Of a DNA stretch of 64,000 nt, positions 51,892 to 61,909 are shown one piece after another. Each line of letters begins with the position of its first letter. Within the stretch, counting starts at the first letter, position 1. Origin of the DNA: Curvibacter sp. PAE-UM (GTDB taxonomy: Bacteria; Pseudomonadota; Gammaproteobacteria; Burkholderiales; Burkholderiaceae_C). The stretch spans positions 1,310,881 through 1,374,880 of the forward strand of contig NZ_KQ483358.1 of assembly GCF_001432305.1 (NCBI RefSeq), given 5' to 3'. The notes beneath the pieces were generated by a model. It saw only the letters and a list, made by a program, of their open reading frames with translations. It ran no database searches and was not told the DNA's origin. A program made the translations under genes and the position numbers.

Positions 51892-52722
51892 ATGCGGGTG
51901 CTGTCTACCGTGCGCGCGGGTCTGCTGCTGACGTTCATAGTCGGCACGCTGGGGATGCCCGCGGCGGCGGCGTCCACGCCGGCCGAAAGCGTGCTGGACC
52001 GCGCCGAGGCCATCCGCATCAGCCAGGCCGTCATCGGCCAGCAGCCGGCCAACTTCACCTTGCTGGACCGGCGCGGCAAGCCGGTGCGCCTGAGCGACTA
52101 CCGGGGCAAGCCCCTGCTGGTGAGCTTCATCTATACCGGCTGCTTCCAGGTCTGTCCCACCACGACCCGCATGCTGCACGAGGCGGTCCAGGACCTGGGC
52201 CGGCTGGTCGGTTTTGACAAGTTCAATGTTGTGAGCATCGGCTTCAACCAGCCCTTCGATGCACCCGAGGCCATGCGCGCTTTTGCGACGCAGAACGGCA
52301 TCGCTGCCTCGAACTGGGAGTTTCTCAGCCCGCACCGTTCCATCGTCGAGCCGCTGACGCGCGACTTCGGCTTCAGCTACGTGGCCAATGCGGCCGGCTT
52401 CGACCATGTTCTCTCGGTCACGCTGCTCGACGGGGAAGGGCGGATCTACAGCCAGATCTACGGCGACAGCCTGACGCCCAACCAGCTGGGCGAACCCATG
52501 CGCGAGCTCATGCGCGGCGCGCCCCTGCCGCCCACGCTGAACCTGGACGACCTGATCGAGCGGGTCAAGATCCTGTGCACCGTCTACGACCCCAAGACCG
52601 GCCAGTACCGCTACGACTATGGCCTGTTCATGGAACTCGCCGGCGGAACGATGTTCTTCCTCTTCATGTTCGGGTACCTGGGGCGTGAATGGCTGCAGCA
52701 GCGGCGCAGCAGGCGACTATGA
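51892..52722 (+). CDS. SCO1/SenC-family copper chaperone with C-terminal membrane anchor
   Basis: This 276-residue protein has a signal peptide or N-terminal helix, a thioredoxin fold with the copper motif YTGCFQVCPTT (C-x3-C-P) and a histidine ligand in GFDHVLSVT. Unlike the lipoprotein SCO at 46706 it ends in a transmembrane helix (LAGGTMFFLFMFGYLG). It should metallate the CuA site of the subunit II at 48723. Its stop overlaps the next start (ATGA). Confidence 0.9.
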   Translation: MRVLSTVRAGLLLTFIVGTLGMPAAAASTPAESVLDRAEAIRISQAVIGQQPANFTLLDRRGKPVRLSDYRGKPLLVSFIYTGCFQVCPTTTRMLHEAVQDLGRLVGFDKFNVVSIGFNQPFDAPEAMRAFATQNGIAASNWEFLSPHRSIVEPLTRDFGFSYVANAAGFDHVLSVTLLDGEGRIYSQIYGDSLTPNQLGEPMRELMRGAPLPPTLNLDDLIERVKILCTVYDPKTGQYRYDYGLFMELAGGTMFFLFMFGYLGREWLQQRRSRRL

Positions 52723-54263
52723 CTGCCGCAGTCGTCTCCGATGGCTACGGCCGTCGCACGTTTCAGCGCCTGGAGCACTGGTTCGACCGCCCCCTGGGCG
52801 CCGATCTCAATCCCTTGCGTCACCTGGGCTCGCTGGGCTTCCTGTTCTTCTGGCTGATCGCCGCCAGCGGCATCTACCTCTATGCCGTGCTGGACACCTC
52901 GGCCACCGGGGCCTACCCGTCCATCGACCAGCTCTCGCGCGAGCAGTGGTACCTGGGCGGGGTGCTGCGCAGCCTGCACCGATATGCCTGCGACGGCTTC
53001 ATCCTCGTGATGGTGGCGCACCTGTTGCGCGAGTGGATGTTCGGTCGCTACGGCGGCTTCCGGCGCTACTCCTGGCTGACGGGTGTGCCACTGCTGCCTT
53101 TTGTCTTTGCCTGCGCCATCGGTGGCTTCTGGCTGAACTGGGATGCGCTGGGGCAGTTCTCGGCCCAGGCCACGGCCGAATGGCTGGACGGCCTGCCGGT
53201 CTTCGCCTCGCCGCTGACGCGCAACTTCCTCAGCGCCGCCACGGTGAGCGACCGCCTGTTCTCGCTTTTCGTCTTCATCCACCTGGGCCTGCCCCTGCTG
53301 CTGCTATTTGCGCTCTGGTTCCACATCCAGCGCATCAGCCTGGCCGAAGTGTTCCCGCCGCGCGCGCTGGCCTGGGGCACGGTCGCCACCCTGCTGGTGC
53401 TGTCGCTACTCAAGCCGGTGCTCAGCCATGCGCCGGCCGACCTTGCGATGGCACCGACGCAGCTCGCGCTGGACTGGATCGTGCTCTTCGTGCATCCGCT
53501 GATGTACCTCACCTCGGCCGGCTTCGTCTGGGGTCTGGTCGCCGCGCTGCTGCTGCTGCTGACGCTGCTGCCCTGGCTGTTACGCCAGGCGCGTGCACCC
53601 GTGGCCGTTGTCGCGCCGGATTACTGCAACGGCTGCCGACGCTGCCTGGCCGACTGCCCCTATGCCGCCATCACCATGGCGCCGCACCCCCTGCGCCATC
53701 AGGCCGGGCGTGAGATCGCGGTGGTCGACGCCGACCTGTGCGCCGCCTGCGGCATCTGCGTCGGTTCCTGCCCTTCCTCCACCCCGTTTCGCAGCATCGC
53801 GGAATTGACGACCGGCATCGACCTGCCCCAGTCGCCCATCAGCGAGCTGCGCCGACAACTCCACAGCGGCCTGGCGGCTCTGCAGACACCGCACAAACTC
53901 GTGGTGTTCGGCTGCGACCACGGGGCCGACGTCCAGGCGCTGCGGGCCCCCGGCGTGCTGGCCTTCAGCATGGTCTGCACCGGCGTGCTGCCGCCTTCTT
54001 TCGTGGAGTACGCACTGCGCGATGGCGCCACGGGGGTGCTGGTGACGGGCTGCCACGCCGGCAGCTGCGAATTCAGGCTAGGGCAGTTATGGACCGCAGA
54101 GCGACTCCAGGGTTTGCGTGAACCGCATCTGCGCGCTTCCGTGCCACGGGAGTGCATCGCCACCACCTGGGCCGACCGGGGCGAAGAAGTCCTGCTGGCG
54201 CAGGCCCTGGACACACTGCGACAACAACCCACCCGGCCCGATGAGCCCGCACCACTACGCTGA
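52719..54263 (+). CDS. Fusion: di-heme cytochrome b, two [4Fe-4S] clusters, MvhD-like domain
   Basis: This 514-residue protein joins three redox modules. Residues 1-290 form a cytochrome b/b6-type membrane domain with histidine pairs H87/H101 and H188/H202, the 13-residue spacing of bis-heme cytochrome b. Residues 303-351 carry two [4Fe-4S] motifs (C303, 306, 309, 313 and C341, 344, 347, 351). Residues 393-500 resemble the small iron-sulfur subunit MvhD/FrhD of hydrogenase-heterodisulfide reductase complexes: KLVVFGCDHGAD, VCTGVLPPSFVEYAL and TGCHAGSCEFRLG. MvhD passes electrons into heterodisulfide reductase, so this protein could link the quinone pool to an iron-sulfur partner. I know no characterised protein of this architecture. 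Confidence 0.82.
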   Translation: MTAAVVSDGYGRRTFQRLEHWFDRPLGADLNPLRHLGSLGFLFFWLIAASGIYLYAVLDTSATGAYPSIDQLSREQWYLGGVLRSLHRYACDGFILVMVAHLLREWMFGRYGGFRRYSWLTGVPLLPFVFACAIGGFWLNWDALGQFSAQATAEWLDGLPVFASPLTRNFLSAATVSDRLFSLFVFIHLGLPLLLLFALWFHIQRISLAEVFPPRALAWGTVATLLVLSLLKPVLSHAPADLAMAPTQLALDWIVLFVHPLMYLTSAGFVWGLVAALLLLLTLLPWLLRQARAPVAVVAPDYCNGCRRCLADCPYAAITMAPHPLRHQAGREIAVVDADLCAACGICVGSCPSSTPFRSIAELTTGIDLPQSPISELRRQLHSGLAALQTPHKLVVFGCDHGADVQALRAPGVLAFSMVCTGVLPPSFVEYALRDGATGVLVTGCHAGSCEFRLGQLWTAERLQGLREPHLRASVPRECIATTWADRGEEVLLAQALDTLRQQPTRPDEPAPLR

Positions 54264-54273
54264 GCCGATCCAC

Positions 54274-54795
54274 ATGGACACCGACAAGACAACGCTGAAC
54301 CTCGGTCGACTGCTGGTACAAGCCATCTTCTTCGGGCTGTTCGGCCTGGTGATCGGGGTCTTTTCCCATTGGCCCGTCTACCAGGTCCTGGCGCCCGGGC
54401 GCGCCGTCGTCAAGTTGAGCTTCACCCACCATGGCAAACCGGTGTCCGAGTGCCGGCAGGTCAGCGTGGCCGAGCTGGCCAAGCTGCCGCCCAATATGCG
54501 GGCGCCGGTGCAGTGCCCGCGCGAGCGTTCACCCGTCAGGGTGGAGGTCGATGTGGACGGGCAGACGGTGTACCAGCACGTGGCCAGACCTTCGGGTCTG
54601 TCCAAGGACGGCGCCTCGTCGGTGTACCAGCGCATCGAACTGGCCGCCGGCCCGCATGAGATCGCCGTGCGCATGAACGACGACGCACGCCAGACGGGCT
54701 ACACCCACACGCGTACCGGTTCCGTCGCACTCAGGCCGGCGCAGATACTGGTCATCGATTTTGATCCCGAGGCCGGGGGAGTCACCTTCAAATGA
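54274..54795 (+). CDS. Membrane-anchored periplasmic protein of unknown function
   Basis: This 173-residue protein has one N-terminal transmembrane helix (LVQAIFFGLFGLVIGVF) followed by a periplasmic beta-rich domain. Two cysteines (SECRQVS and APVQCPRE) are 29 residues apart and could form a disulfide. I do not recognise the family. The topology is like FixH-type accessory proteins of oxidases. An in-frame ATG at 54241 is possible. It overlaps the next gene by 4 bases and lies 10 bases after the cytochrome b-MvhD fusion, so all are co-translated. Confidence 0.65.
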   Translation: MDTDKTTLNLGRLLVQAIFFGLFGLVIGVFSHWPVYQVLAPGRAVVKLSFTHHGKPVSECRQVSVAELAKLPPNMRAPVQCPRERSPVRVEVDVDGQTVYQHVARPSGLSKDGASSVYQRIELAAGPHEIAVRMNDDARQTGYTHTRTGSVALRPAQILVIDFDPEAGGVTFK

Positions 54796-56237
54796 ACACG
54801 ACCACACAAGACAGCGTGCATCGCAAGCCGGCCATCGCCACGCCGGCAACGGTCAGGGGTTTCGATTACGTCCTGCCGGTCCCCACCGATGAACGCCAGC
54901 GCCTGGCCCGGGGCTGGCTGTGGCTGGGCCTGCTGGCCCTGATCGGCTCGGGGGTGTTCTCCATCCTGCTGGTCCTGGCGCGCACCCCCGGCGTGAACCG
55001 CCTGCTGCCGGGCGTCGATTTCTTCCGCATCGCGCTGGTCGTGCACGTCGATCTCTCGGTCCTCGTCTGGTTCGTGGCAGTGGCCGGCCTGCTGTGGAGC
55101 ATCAATGGCGCACGCGCGGGCCTGCGCTGGGGCTGGGGCGCCCTGGCGCTGGCCGGTGCCGGCACCACCTTGATGAGCCTGGCGGCCTTCATCGCGCCGG
55201 GTGTAGCCATCATGGCCAACTACATCCCCATGCTCGACAGCCCGCTGTTCATCACCGGCACGCTGGTGCTGGGCTCGGGCGTGCTGCTGCTGGTGCTGCG
55301 CGCCATGCTGGGCGCGCCCAAGGTCGGGCTGCAGATCGACGGCGCCGGCGCCTTGCACTTCGGCATCAACGCCGCCGCGGTCGCCACCGCCGTGGCCCTG
55401 ATGGCCTTCGTGTGGTCTTACGTCGTGCTGCCGCAGGACCTGGTGGGCAAGGCGTATTACGAGATCCTGTTCTGGGGCGGCGGCCACGCCCTGCAGTTCA
55501 CCTGGACCTTGCTGATGCTGGTCGGCTGGCTGTGGCTCGCCAGCATCTGCGGCGCCCGTCTGCCCATCTCGCCCCGGCTCACGGTGCTGATGTTCGTGCT
55601 GGCACTGGCCAGCGTCTTCGTCACGCCCTACGCCTACCTGGCCCATGACGTGGCCACCGTCGAGCATCGCAACCTGCACACCTGGGCCATGCGCCTGGGC
55701 GGCGGCATCGCCATCGCACCGATCGCGCTGGCCGTCATCACGGGTCTGTGGTCCGCCCGCGGGGGCGACGCCAGCACCCGGCCGTTGCGGGCTGCGCTCG
55801 TCAGTTCAATGGCGCTGTTCGCCGCCGGCGGCTTGATCGGCGCCATGATCAACGGCAGCAACGTCAAGATTCCGGCGCACTACCACGGCTGCATCGTCGG
55901 CGTGACGCTGGCCTTCATGGGCCTGGTCTACCACCTGCTGCCGCGGCTGGGCTACGGCGCGGTGCGCGGCCGGATGGCGACGCTGCAGCCTTATCTCTAC
56001 GGCGCCGGGCAATTGCTGCACATCATCGGCCTGGTCTGGTCCGGTGGGTATGGCGTGCAGCGCAAGGTGGCCGGCAGCGAGCAGGTGCTGCGCAGCACGG
56101 CCGAGGTCTTCGGCATGGGGCTCATGGGGCTGGGGGGGCTGGTGGCCATCATCGGCGGCCTGCTGTTCGTGCTCGTGGTCATCCGGGCCATGCGGCAGCC
56201 GGCCGGGGCCACCGGTAGCGGGACGGTCACGCCATGA
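54792..56237 (+). CDS. Highly divergent heme-copper oxidase/NOR-type subunit I
   Basis: This 481-residue protein has about 12 membrane helices in the layout of cbb3-like or NOR-like subunit I. Candidate ligands are H85 in VVHVDLSVLVWF (low-spin heme), H232 in WGGGHALQFTW (CuB) and H363/H365 in PAHYHGCIVG (both hemes). The usual adjacent histidine pair of helix VII is absent. The equivalent region reads LAHDVATVEHRNLH, with H285-D286. The position four residues after H232 is F236, so no tyrosine is available there. O2 reduction of the normal kind is therefore unlikely. NO reductase, an unusual metal site or a structural role are possible. Confidence 0.75.
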   Translation: MNTTTQDSVHRKPAIATPATVRGFDYVLPVPTDERQRLARGWLWLGLLALIGSGVFSILLVLARTPGVNRLLPGVDFFRIALVVHVDLSVLVWFVAVAGLLWSINGARAGLRWGWGALALAGAGTTLMSLAAFIAPGVAIMANYIPMLDSPLFITGTLVLGSGVLLLVLRAMLGAPKVGLQIDGAGALHFGINAAAVATAVALMAFVWSYVVLPQDLVGKAYYEILFWGGGHALQFTWTLLMLVGWLWLASICGARLPISPRLTVLMFVLALASVFVTPYAYLAHDVATVEHRNLHTWAMRLGGGIAIAPIALAVITGLWSARGGDASTRPLRAALVSSMALFAAGGLIGAMINGSNVKIPAHYHGCIVGVTLAFMGLVYHLLPRLGYGAVRGRMATLQPYLYGAGQLLHIIGLVWSGGYGVQRKVAGSEQVLRSTAEVFGMGLMGLGGLVAIIGGLLFVLVVIRAMRQPAGATGSGTVTP

Positions 56238-58126
56238 TCCGTCTGCTCCAGGCTGCGCTGCAATGGCTGTTTCTGCGGCTGGAGGCGCTGTTCAATGCGG
56301 CCTTCGGCGTGGCGCTCAATCCGCTCTACCACCTCGGGGCCATCAGCTTCTTCCTGTTCTGGGTCATCGCCGCCACCGGCCTCTACCTCTACGCCTTCTT
56401 CGAGACCGGCGTGGCCGGTGCCTACGCCTCGGTCGAGTCCATCACGCACGGGCAGTGGTACCTTGGAGGCATCCTGCGCAGCACGCACCGTTACGCTTCC
56501 GACGCCTTCGTGGTGACTATGCTGCTGCACATGGTGCGCTACTTCGCGTTCAACCGTTACCGCAGCTTTCGCTGGTTCTCCTGGGTGACCGGGGTGGCGC
56601 TGATCTGGCTGGTCTATGTCTCGGGCATCAATGGTTACATGCTGCCCTGGGACAAGCTGGCGCAGTTTGTCATCGTGGCCACCTTCGAGTGGCTGGACTG
56701 GCTGCCCAGCTTCGGCGGCACCCTGATGCGCAACTTCATCTACCCCAGCAGCGTCAACGACCGCTTCTTCTCGCTGCTGGCCTTCATGCACATCGGCATA
56801 CCGCTGCTGGTGCTGCTGCTGATGTGGATCCACGTGCAGCGCGTGCCCAAGGCCGCCACGACGCCGCCGCGACCCATGGTCATCGGCATCCTGCTGACCC
56901 TGCTGGTGATGTCACTGATCGTCCCGGTGCTCAGCCAGGGCGGTGCGACGGATCTGAGTGTTGCCGTGACGACGCTGAAGCTGGACTGGTTCTACCTGCC
57001 GCTGTTTCCCCTGCTGAACGAGCAGAACCTGGGCTGGATCTGGGGCGGGGTGCTGGGCTTCACGGGCTTGATCACGGTGCTGCCCTGGCTGCCACCGTGG
57101 CGCCAGCGCAAGGCGGTGGGCGAATTCCACCTGACGATTGCCGGCGAGCCCAAGGTGGTCAATGTGCGCGCCGGCGAAACCCTGCTGGACGCCGGCCTGC
57201 GCGACGGCCTGTCACTGCCCTATGAGTGCCGCAACGGCGGCTGTGGCGTGTGCCTGTGCACGGTGGTGCACGGCAGTGTCGACCACGGCCTGTACCAGCG
57301 CGCGGCGCTGAGCGACGAGATGCGCGACCAGGGCAAGACCCTGATGTGCTGCGCCACGCCCTTGTCCGATCTGGAAATTGAAGTGGAGCAGATCGCGGCC
57401 CGTTCGGTGAGCGAAGCGCGTGAGTACCTGGGACGCGTGGAAACGATCGAGCGGCTCAGCCCGCAGGTGATCCTGCTGCGCCTGTCCTTGCCCGCGGGCG
57501 AGTCCATCGCCTTCACGGCGGGCCAGTACATCAACTTCGTGCTGGACGACGGCCAGCGCCGCGCGTTCTCGTTTGCCAATCCGCCGCAGACGCAGGCCTT
57601 GATCGAGCTGCATGTGCGGCTGATTCCCGGTGGCCGTTTCACGAGCCATGTGTTTCATGCGCTCAAGGTCGGCGACAGCCTGCGCTTCGAAGGACCCCAC
57701 GGCCACTTCGTGCTGCAACCCGGCACCGCACCCATCATTTTCGTGGCGGGGGCCACGGGTTTCGCGCCCATCAAGAGCATCGTCGAGGATGCGTTCCTGC
57801 GCGGCATTGAGCGCCCGATGTGGCTGTACTGGGGCGTGCGCGAGCCGGCGGATCTGTACATGAAGGAACTGGCCGAGGCCTGGCAGCGCGCGCATCCGGA
57901 CTTCCATTTCGTGCCGGTGCTGTCCGAGGCCTCACCGGGGGATGCCTGGTCCGGCCGGCGCGGCCTGGTGCACGAGGCCATCCTGCAGGATTTCCCCGAT
58001 CTGGCCGGCCATGAGGTCTATGTCTGCGGCTCGGCCAGGATGGTCGAATCAGCGATCCCGGCTTTCCTCGCCCAGGGGCTGAGCGACGACGCCTGTTTCT
58101 CGGACGCCTTCCTGCCCGCGCGCTGA
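56234..58126 (+). CDS. Fusion: di-heme cytochrome b, [2Fe-2S] ferredoxin, FAD/NAD(P) reductase
   Basis: Residues 1-290 of this 630-residue protein form a cytochrome b domain with heme histidines H85/H99 and H186/H200. They are homologous to the start of the 52719 protein. Residues 295-385 are a plant-type ferredoxin with C332, C337, C340 and C372 (YECRNGGCGVCLC). Residues 400-630 are a ferredoxin-NADP reductase-like module: RRAFSFANPP for FAD, then FVAGATGFAPIKSI and VYVCGSARMV for NAD(P). It should exchange electrons between quinol and NAD(P)H. A similar cytochrome b/b6-flavin fusion was proposed for Accumulibacter (recalled). Its ATG overlaps the preceding stop. Confidence 0.85.
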   Translation: MIRLLQAALQWLFLRLEALFNAAFGVALNPLYHLGAISFFLFWVIAATGLYLYAFFETGVAGAYASVESITHGQWYLGGILRSTHRYASDAFVVTMLLHMVRYFAFNRYRSFRWFSWVTGVALIWLVYVSGINGYMLPWDKLAQFVIVATFEWLDWLPSFGGTLMRNFIYPSSVNDRFFSLLAFMHIGIPLLVLLLMWIHVQRVPKAATTPPRPMVIGILLTLLVMSLIVPVLSQGGATDLSVAVTTLKLDWFYLPLFPLLNEQNLGWIWGGVLGFTGLITVLPWLPPWRQRKAVGEFHLTIAGEPKVVNVRAGETLLDAGLRDGLSLPYECRNGGCGVCLCTVVHGSVDHGLYQRAALSDEMRDQGKTLMCCATPLSDLEIEVEQIAARSVSEAREYLGRVETIERLSPQVILLRLSLPAGESIAFTAGQYINFVLDDGQRRAFSFANPPQTQALIELHVRLIPGGRFTSHVFHALKVGDSLRFEGPHGHFVLQPGTAPIIFVAGATGFAPIKSIVEDAFLRGIERPMWLYWGVREPADLYMKELAEAWQRAHPDFHFVPVLSEASPGDAWSGRRGLVHEAILQDFPDLAGHEVYVCGSARMVESAIPAFLAQGLSDDACFSDAFLPAR

Positions 58127-58138
58127 ATCAGGCCCCAT

Positions 58139-59509
58139 CTACTTCTGCAGTGCGTCCGGCGCGGGCCCGTCCAGTGCAAACACGACCTCGACCTGCGCCA
58201 GCGCCACACGCCGCAGTTCACGCAGCGTGCGGGTGTCCAGCAGGCGGATTTCTGTTTGCGTGGCCAGCACCGCCTGCCGCCCGCCCGCCGCGAAGCTGAC
58301 CGGCAGCCAGCGCCGGTCGGGCTCGCGCAGCGTCGCGATGACCCGCCAGTCGTCCTTGTCCACCAGCACCAGCGTATCCGACGGCGTGGCCTCGGTGGCG
58401 TGCAACCAGAGCTGTGGGGTGGCCGGGTGGCTGCGCACGGCGTCAACCCCGCGCAGCGCCACCAGGGTTTCGGGGTGCAGCGTCCAGCCCCTGGTCTCGA
58501 TCAGCACGACCCGGCCTTCGGGACCGGTGGGCAAGGCCAGCCAGGGCCGGGTGCCCGAGGTGAAGACCACGCCGGCCCCGGCCATTGGATATCCCGTCAG
58601 CGTGCGGGTGGTGATGCGCCGGCGTATGTCCAGGTTGATGATCTCCAGCTCCGTGCCGGAACGCGCATCCTGTCCTGGCGGACCCGGCGCCGCGATGGCC
58701 AGCAGGTGGCGCAGGGGGGCATCGGTCAGTACCACGCGCAAAGGCTGTGACAGTGGGGTACGACGCACACCTAGAAAGCCTGCCGTGGCGATGGCCTCGC
58801 CCATGCGGTAGTCATGCACCAGCCCGTCATGGATCGGCTCGGCCGCAGGGTCGTAGGACAGTTCCCACAGTTCGGGCAGCGTGTCGAAAGCCACCACGAA
58901 GCTCCTGCGCGCCTGTGCAAGCCAGACGCCCGAGACCGCGGAATCGGCGCCGCCCGTGAGGGCCGAGGTCCGGTAGCTGCGCACGACGTTCAGCTGGGCG
59001 TCCAGCAACACCAGGCTGTGGGGCTGCGCGTGGCCGGCCAGCAGCCAGCGCCCGTCGGCCGACAGGACCAGGCCGCTCAAGGCCAGGCCGGTGCGTGTAC
59101 CGAGCGCCTGGCCGAAATGTTGCAGGTCCAGCCGCAGCACCCAGCCGCCGGCTGCGGCGGCATAGACGTAACGCCCCTGCGGGGACCGCACCGGCGTGCC
59201 TTCCAGCGCGTGCGGCAGCTGGCAGCGCCCCAGGACGGCAAGTGTGCTGCCATCCAGCAGCAGCAACTCGCGTCCGGCGTCTCGCACGGCCAGGACCAGG
59301 TCGGTCGTGGCCAGGCCGGTTGTGCGGTTGTCGCTGGCCGTACAAGCCGGTACCTCCAGGCGCGGGGGTTGCTTATCGGTTTCGCGCCCTGCGTCCTGGG
59401 CGCTGGTGCCCCAAGGCGACAACAGCAGGACGAAAAACAAAAATGGGGCCCACCGCAGGGGGCCCCATCGTCGTTCTGCAAGGTGGCGGCAGTCCGCCGG
59501 ATCGGTCAC
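58139..59509 (-). CDS. NirF-like cytochrome d1-domain beta-propeller protein
   Basis: This 456-residue exported protein has a hydrophobic leader (WAPFLFFVLLLSPWGTSA). A beta-propeller of the cytochrome d1 heme-domain type follows, with repeated blades such as LLLLDGSTLAVLGRC, VLSADGRWLLAGHAQ and LVLVDKDDWRVIATL. It has no heme c site, which separates it from NirN and NirS and favours NirF, a periplasmic factor for d1 heme synthesis. The sequence is divergent and longer than typical NirF. The start is GTG, overlapping the nirM stop. The stop is 12 bases from the stop of the convergent cluster. Confidence 0.6.
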   Translation of the reverse strand: MTDPADCRHLAERRWGPLRWAPFLFFVLLLSPWGTSAQDAGRETDKQPPRLEVPACTASDNRTTGLATTDLVLAVRDAGRELLLLDGSTLAVLGRCQLPHALEGTPVRSPQGRYVYAAAAGGWVLRLDLQHFGQALGTRTGLALSGLVLSADGRWLLAGHAQPHSLVLLDAQLNVVRSYRTSALTGGADSAVSGVWLAQARRSFVVAFDTLPELWELSYDPAAEPIHDGLVHDYRMGEAIATAGFLGVRRTPLSQPLRVVLTDAPLRHLLAIAAPGPPGQDARSGTELEIINLDIRRRITTRTLTGYPMAGAGVVFTSGTRPWLALPTGPEGRVVLIETRGWTLHPETLVALRGVDAVRSHPATPQLWLHATEATPSDTLVLVDKDDWRVIATLREPDRRWLPVSFAAGGRQAVLATQTEIRLLDTRTLRELRRVALAQVEVVFALDGPAPDALQK

Positions 59510-59811
59510 GACTTCAGGATGAACGCGATCGCTGCCGTCAGGTCAGCGTCGTTGATCTTGTCGGGGCCATTCGGTGCCATGGGGATGGGGCCAAAGTTTC
59601 CGGAGCCGCCCTTGCGGACCTTCTCCATCAGCTTGGTCGTGACGTCCTGGCCCTTGTACTTGGCGGCGATGTCCTTGAAGGACGGGCCGATCATTTTCTT
59701 GTCCTTGGCATGGCAGGCCATGCAGCCCGCCTTGTTCATGGCTTCTTCGGGGGGAGCCGCCTGCGCGCTGAAAGCAAGCGCGAGAGCCGGCAGGATAAAG
59801 AGGCATTTCAT
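59506..59811 (-). CDS. nirM: Cytochrome c551/c8-type electron donor (NirM-like)
   Basis: This 101-residue protein is a small soluble periplasmic class I cytochrome c. It has the signal peptide MKCLFILPALALAFSAQAA, the heme site C30-M-A-C33-H34 and the methionine ligand M78 in GPIPMAPN. The pattern GCMACHAKDKKMIGPSFKDIA is very close to Pseudomonas cytochrome c551, the donor to nitrite reductase NirS. It lies directly downstream of nirS and overlaps the NirF-like gene. Confidence 0.88.
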   Translation of the reverse strand: MKCLFILPALALAFSAQAAPPEEAMNKAGCMACHAKDKKMIGPSFKDIAAKYKGQDVTTKLMEKVRKGGSGNFGPIPMAPNGPDKINDADLTAAIAFILKS

Positions 59812-59847
59812 GTGCGTGACTCCTGAAACAGTGGTCTTCGACGCGTG

Positions 59848-59876
59848 CAGATGCCGCCCGCTGCGGGCGGCATCTG
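59848..59876 (-). other. Perfect hairpin between nirS and nirM
   Basis: CAGATGCCGCCCGC pairs with GCGGGCGGCATCTG around a single T, with no T-run after it on the minus strand. It lies just after the nirS stop and could protect the nirS message or reduce read-through into nirM. Confidence 0.6.
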
Positions 59877-59886
59877 CCGGGTGCCG

Positions 59887-61909
<2,023 letters not shown>

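Noticed and set aside
59506-59811. Calling the small cytochrome NirC
   Set aside because: The GCMACHAKDKKMIGPSFKDIA pattern and the PIPM methionine fit cytochrome c551 (NirM) better.
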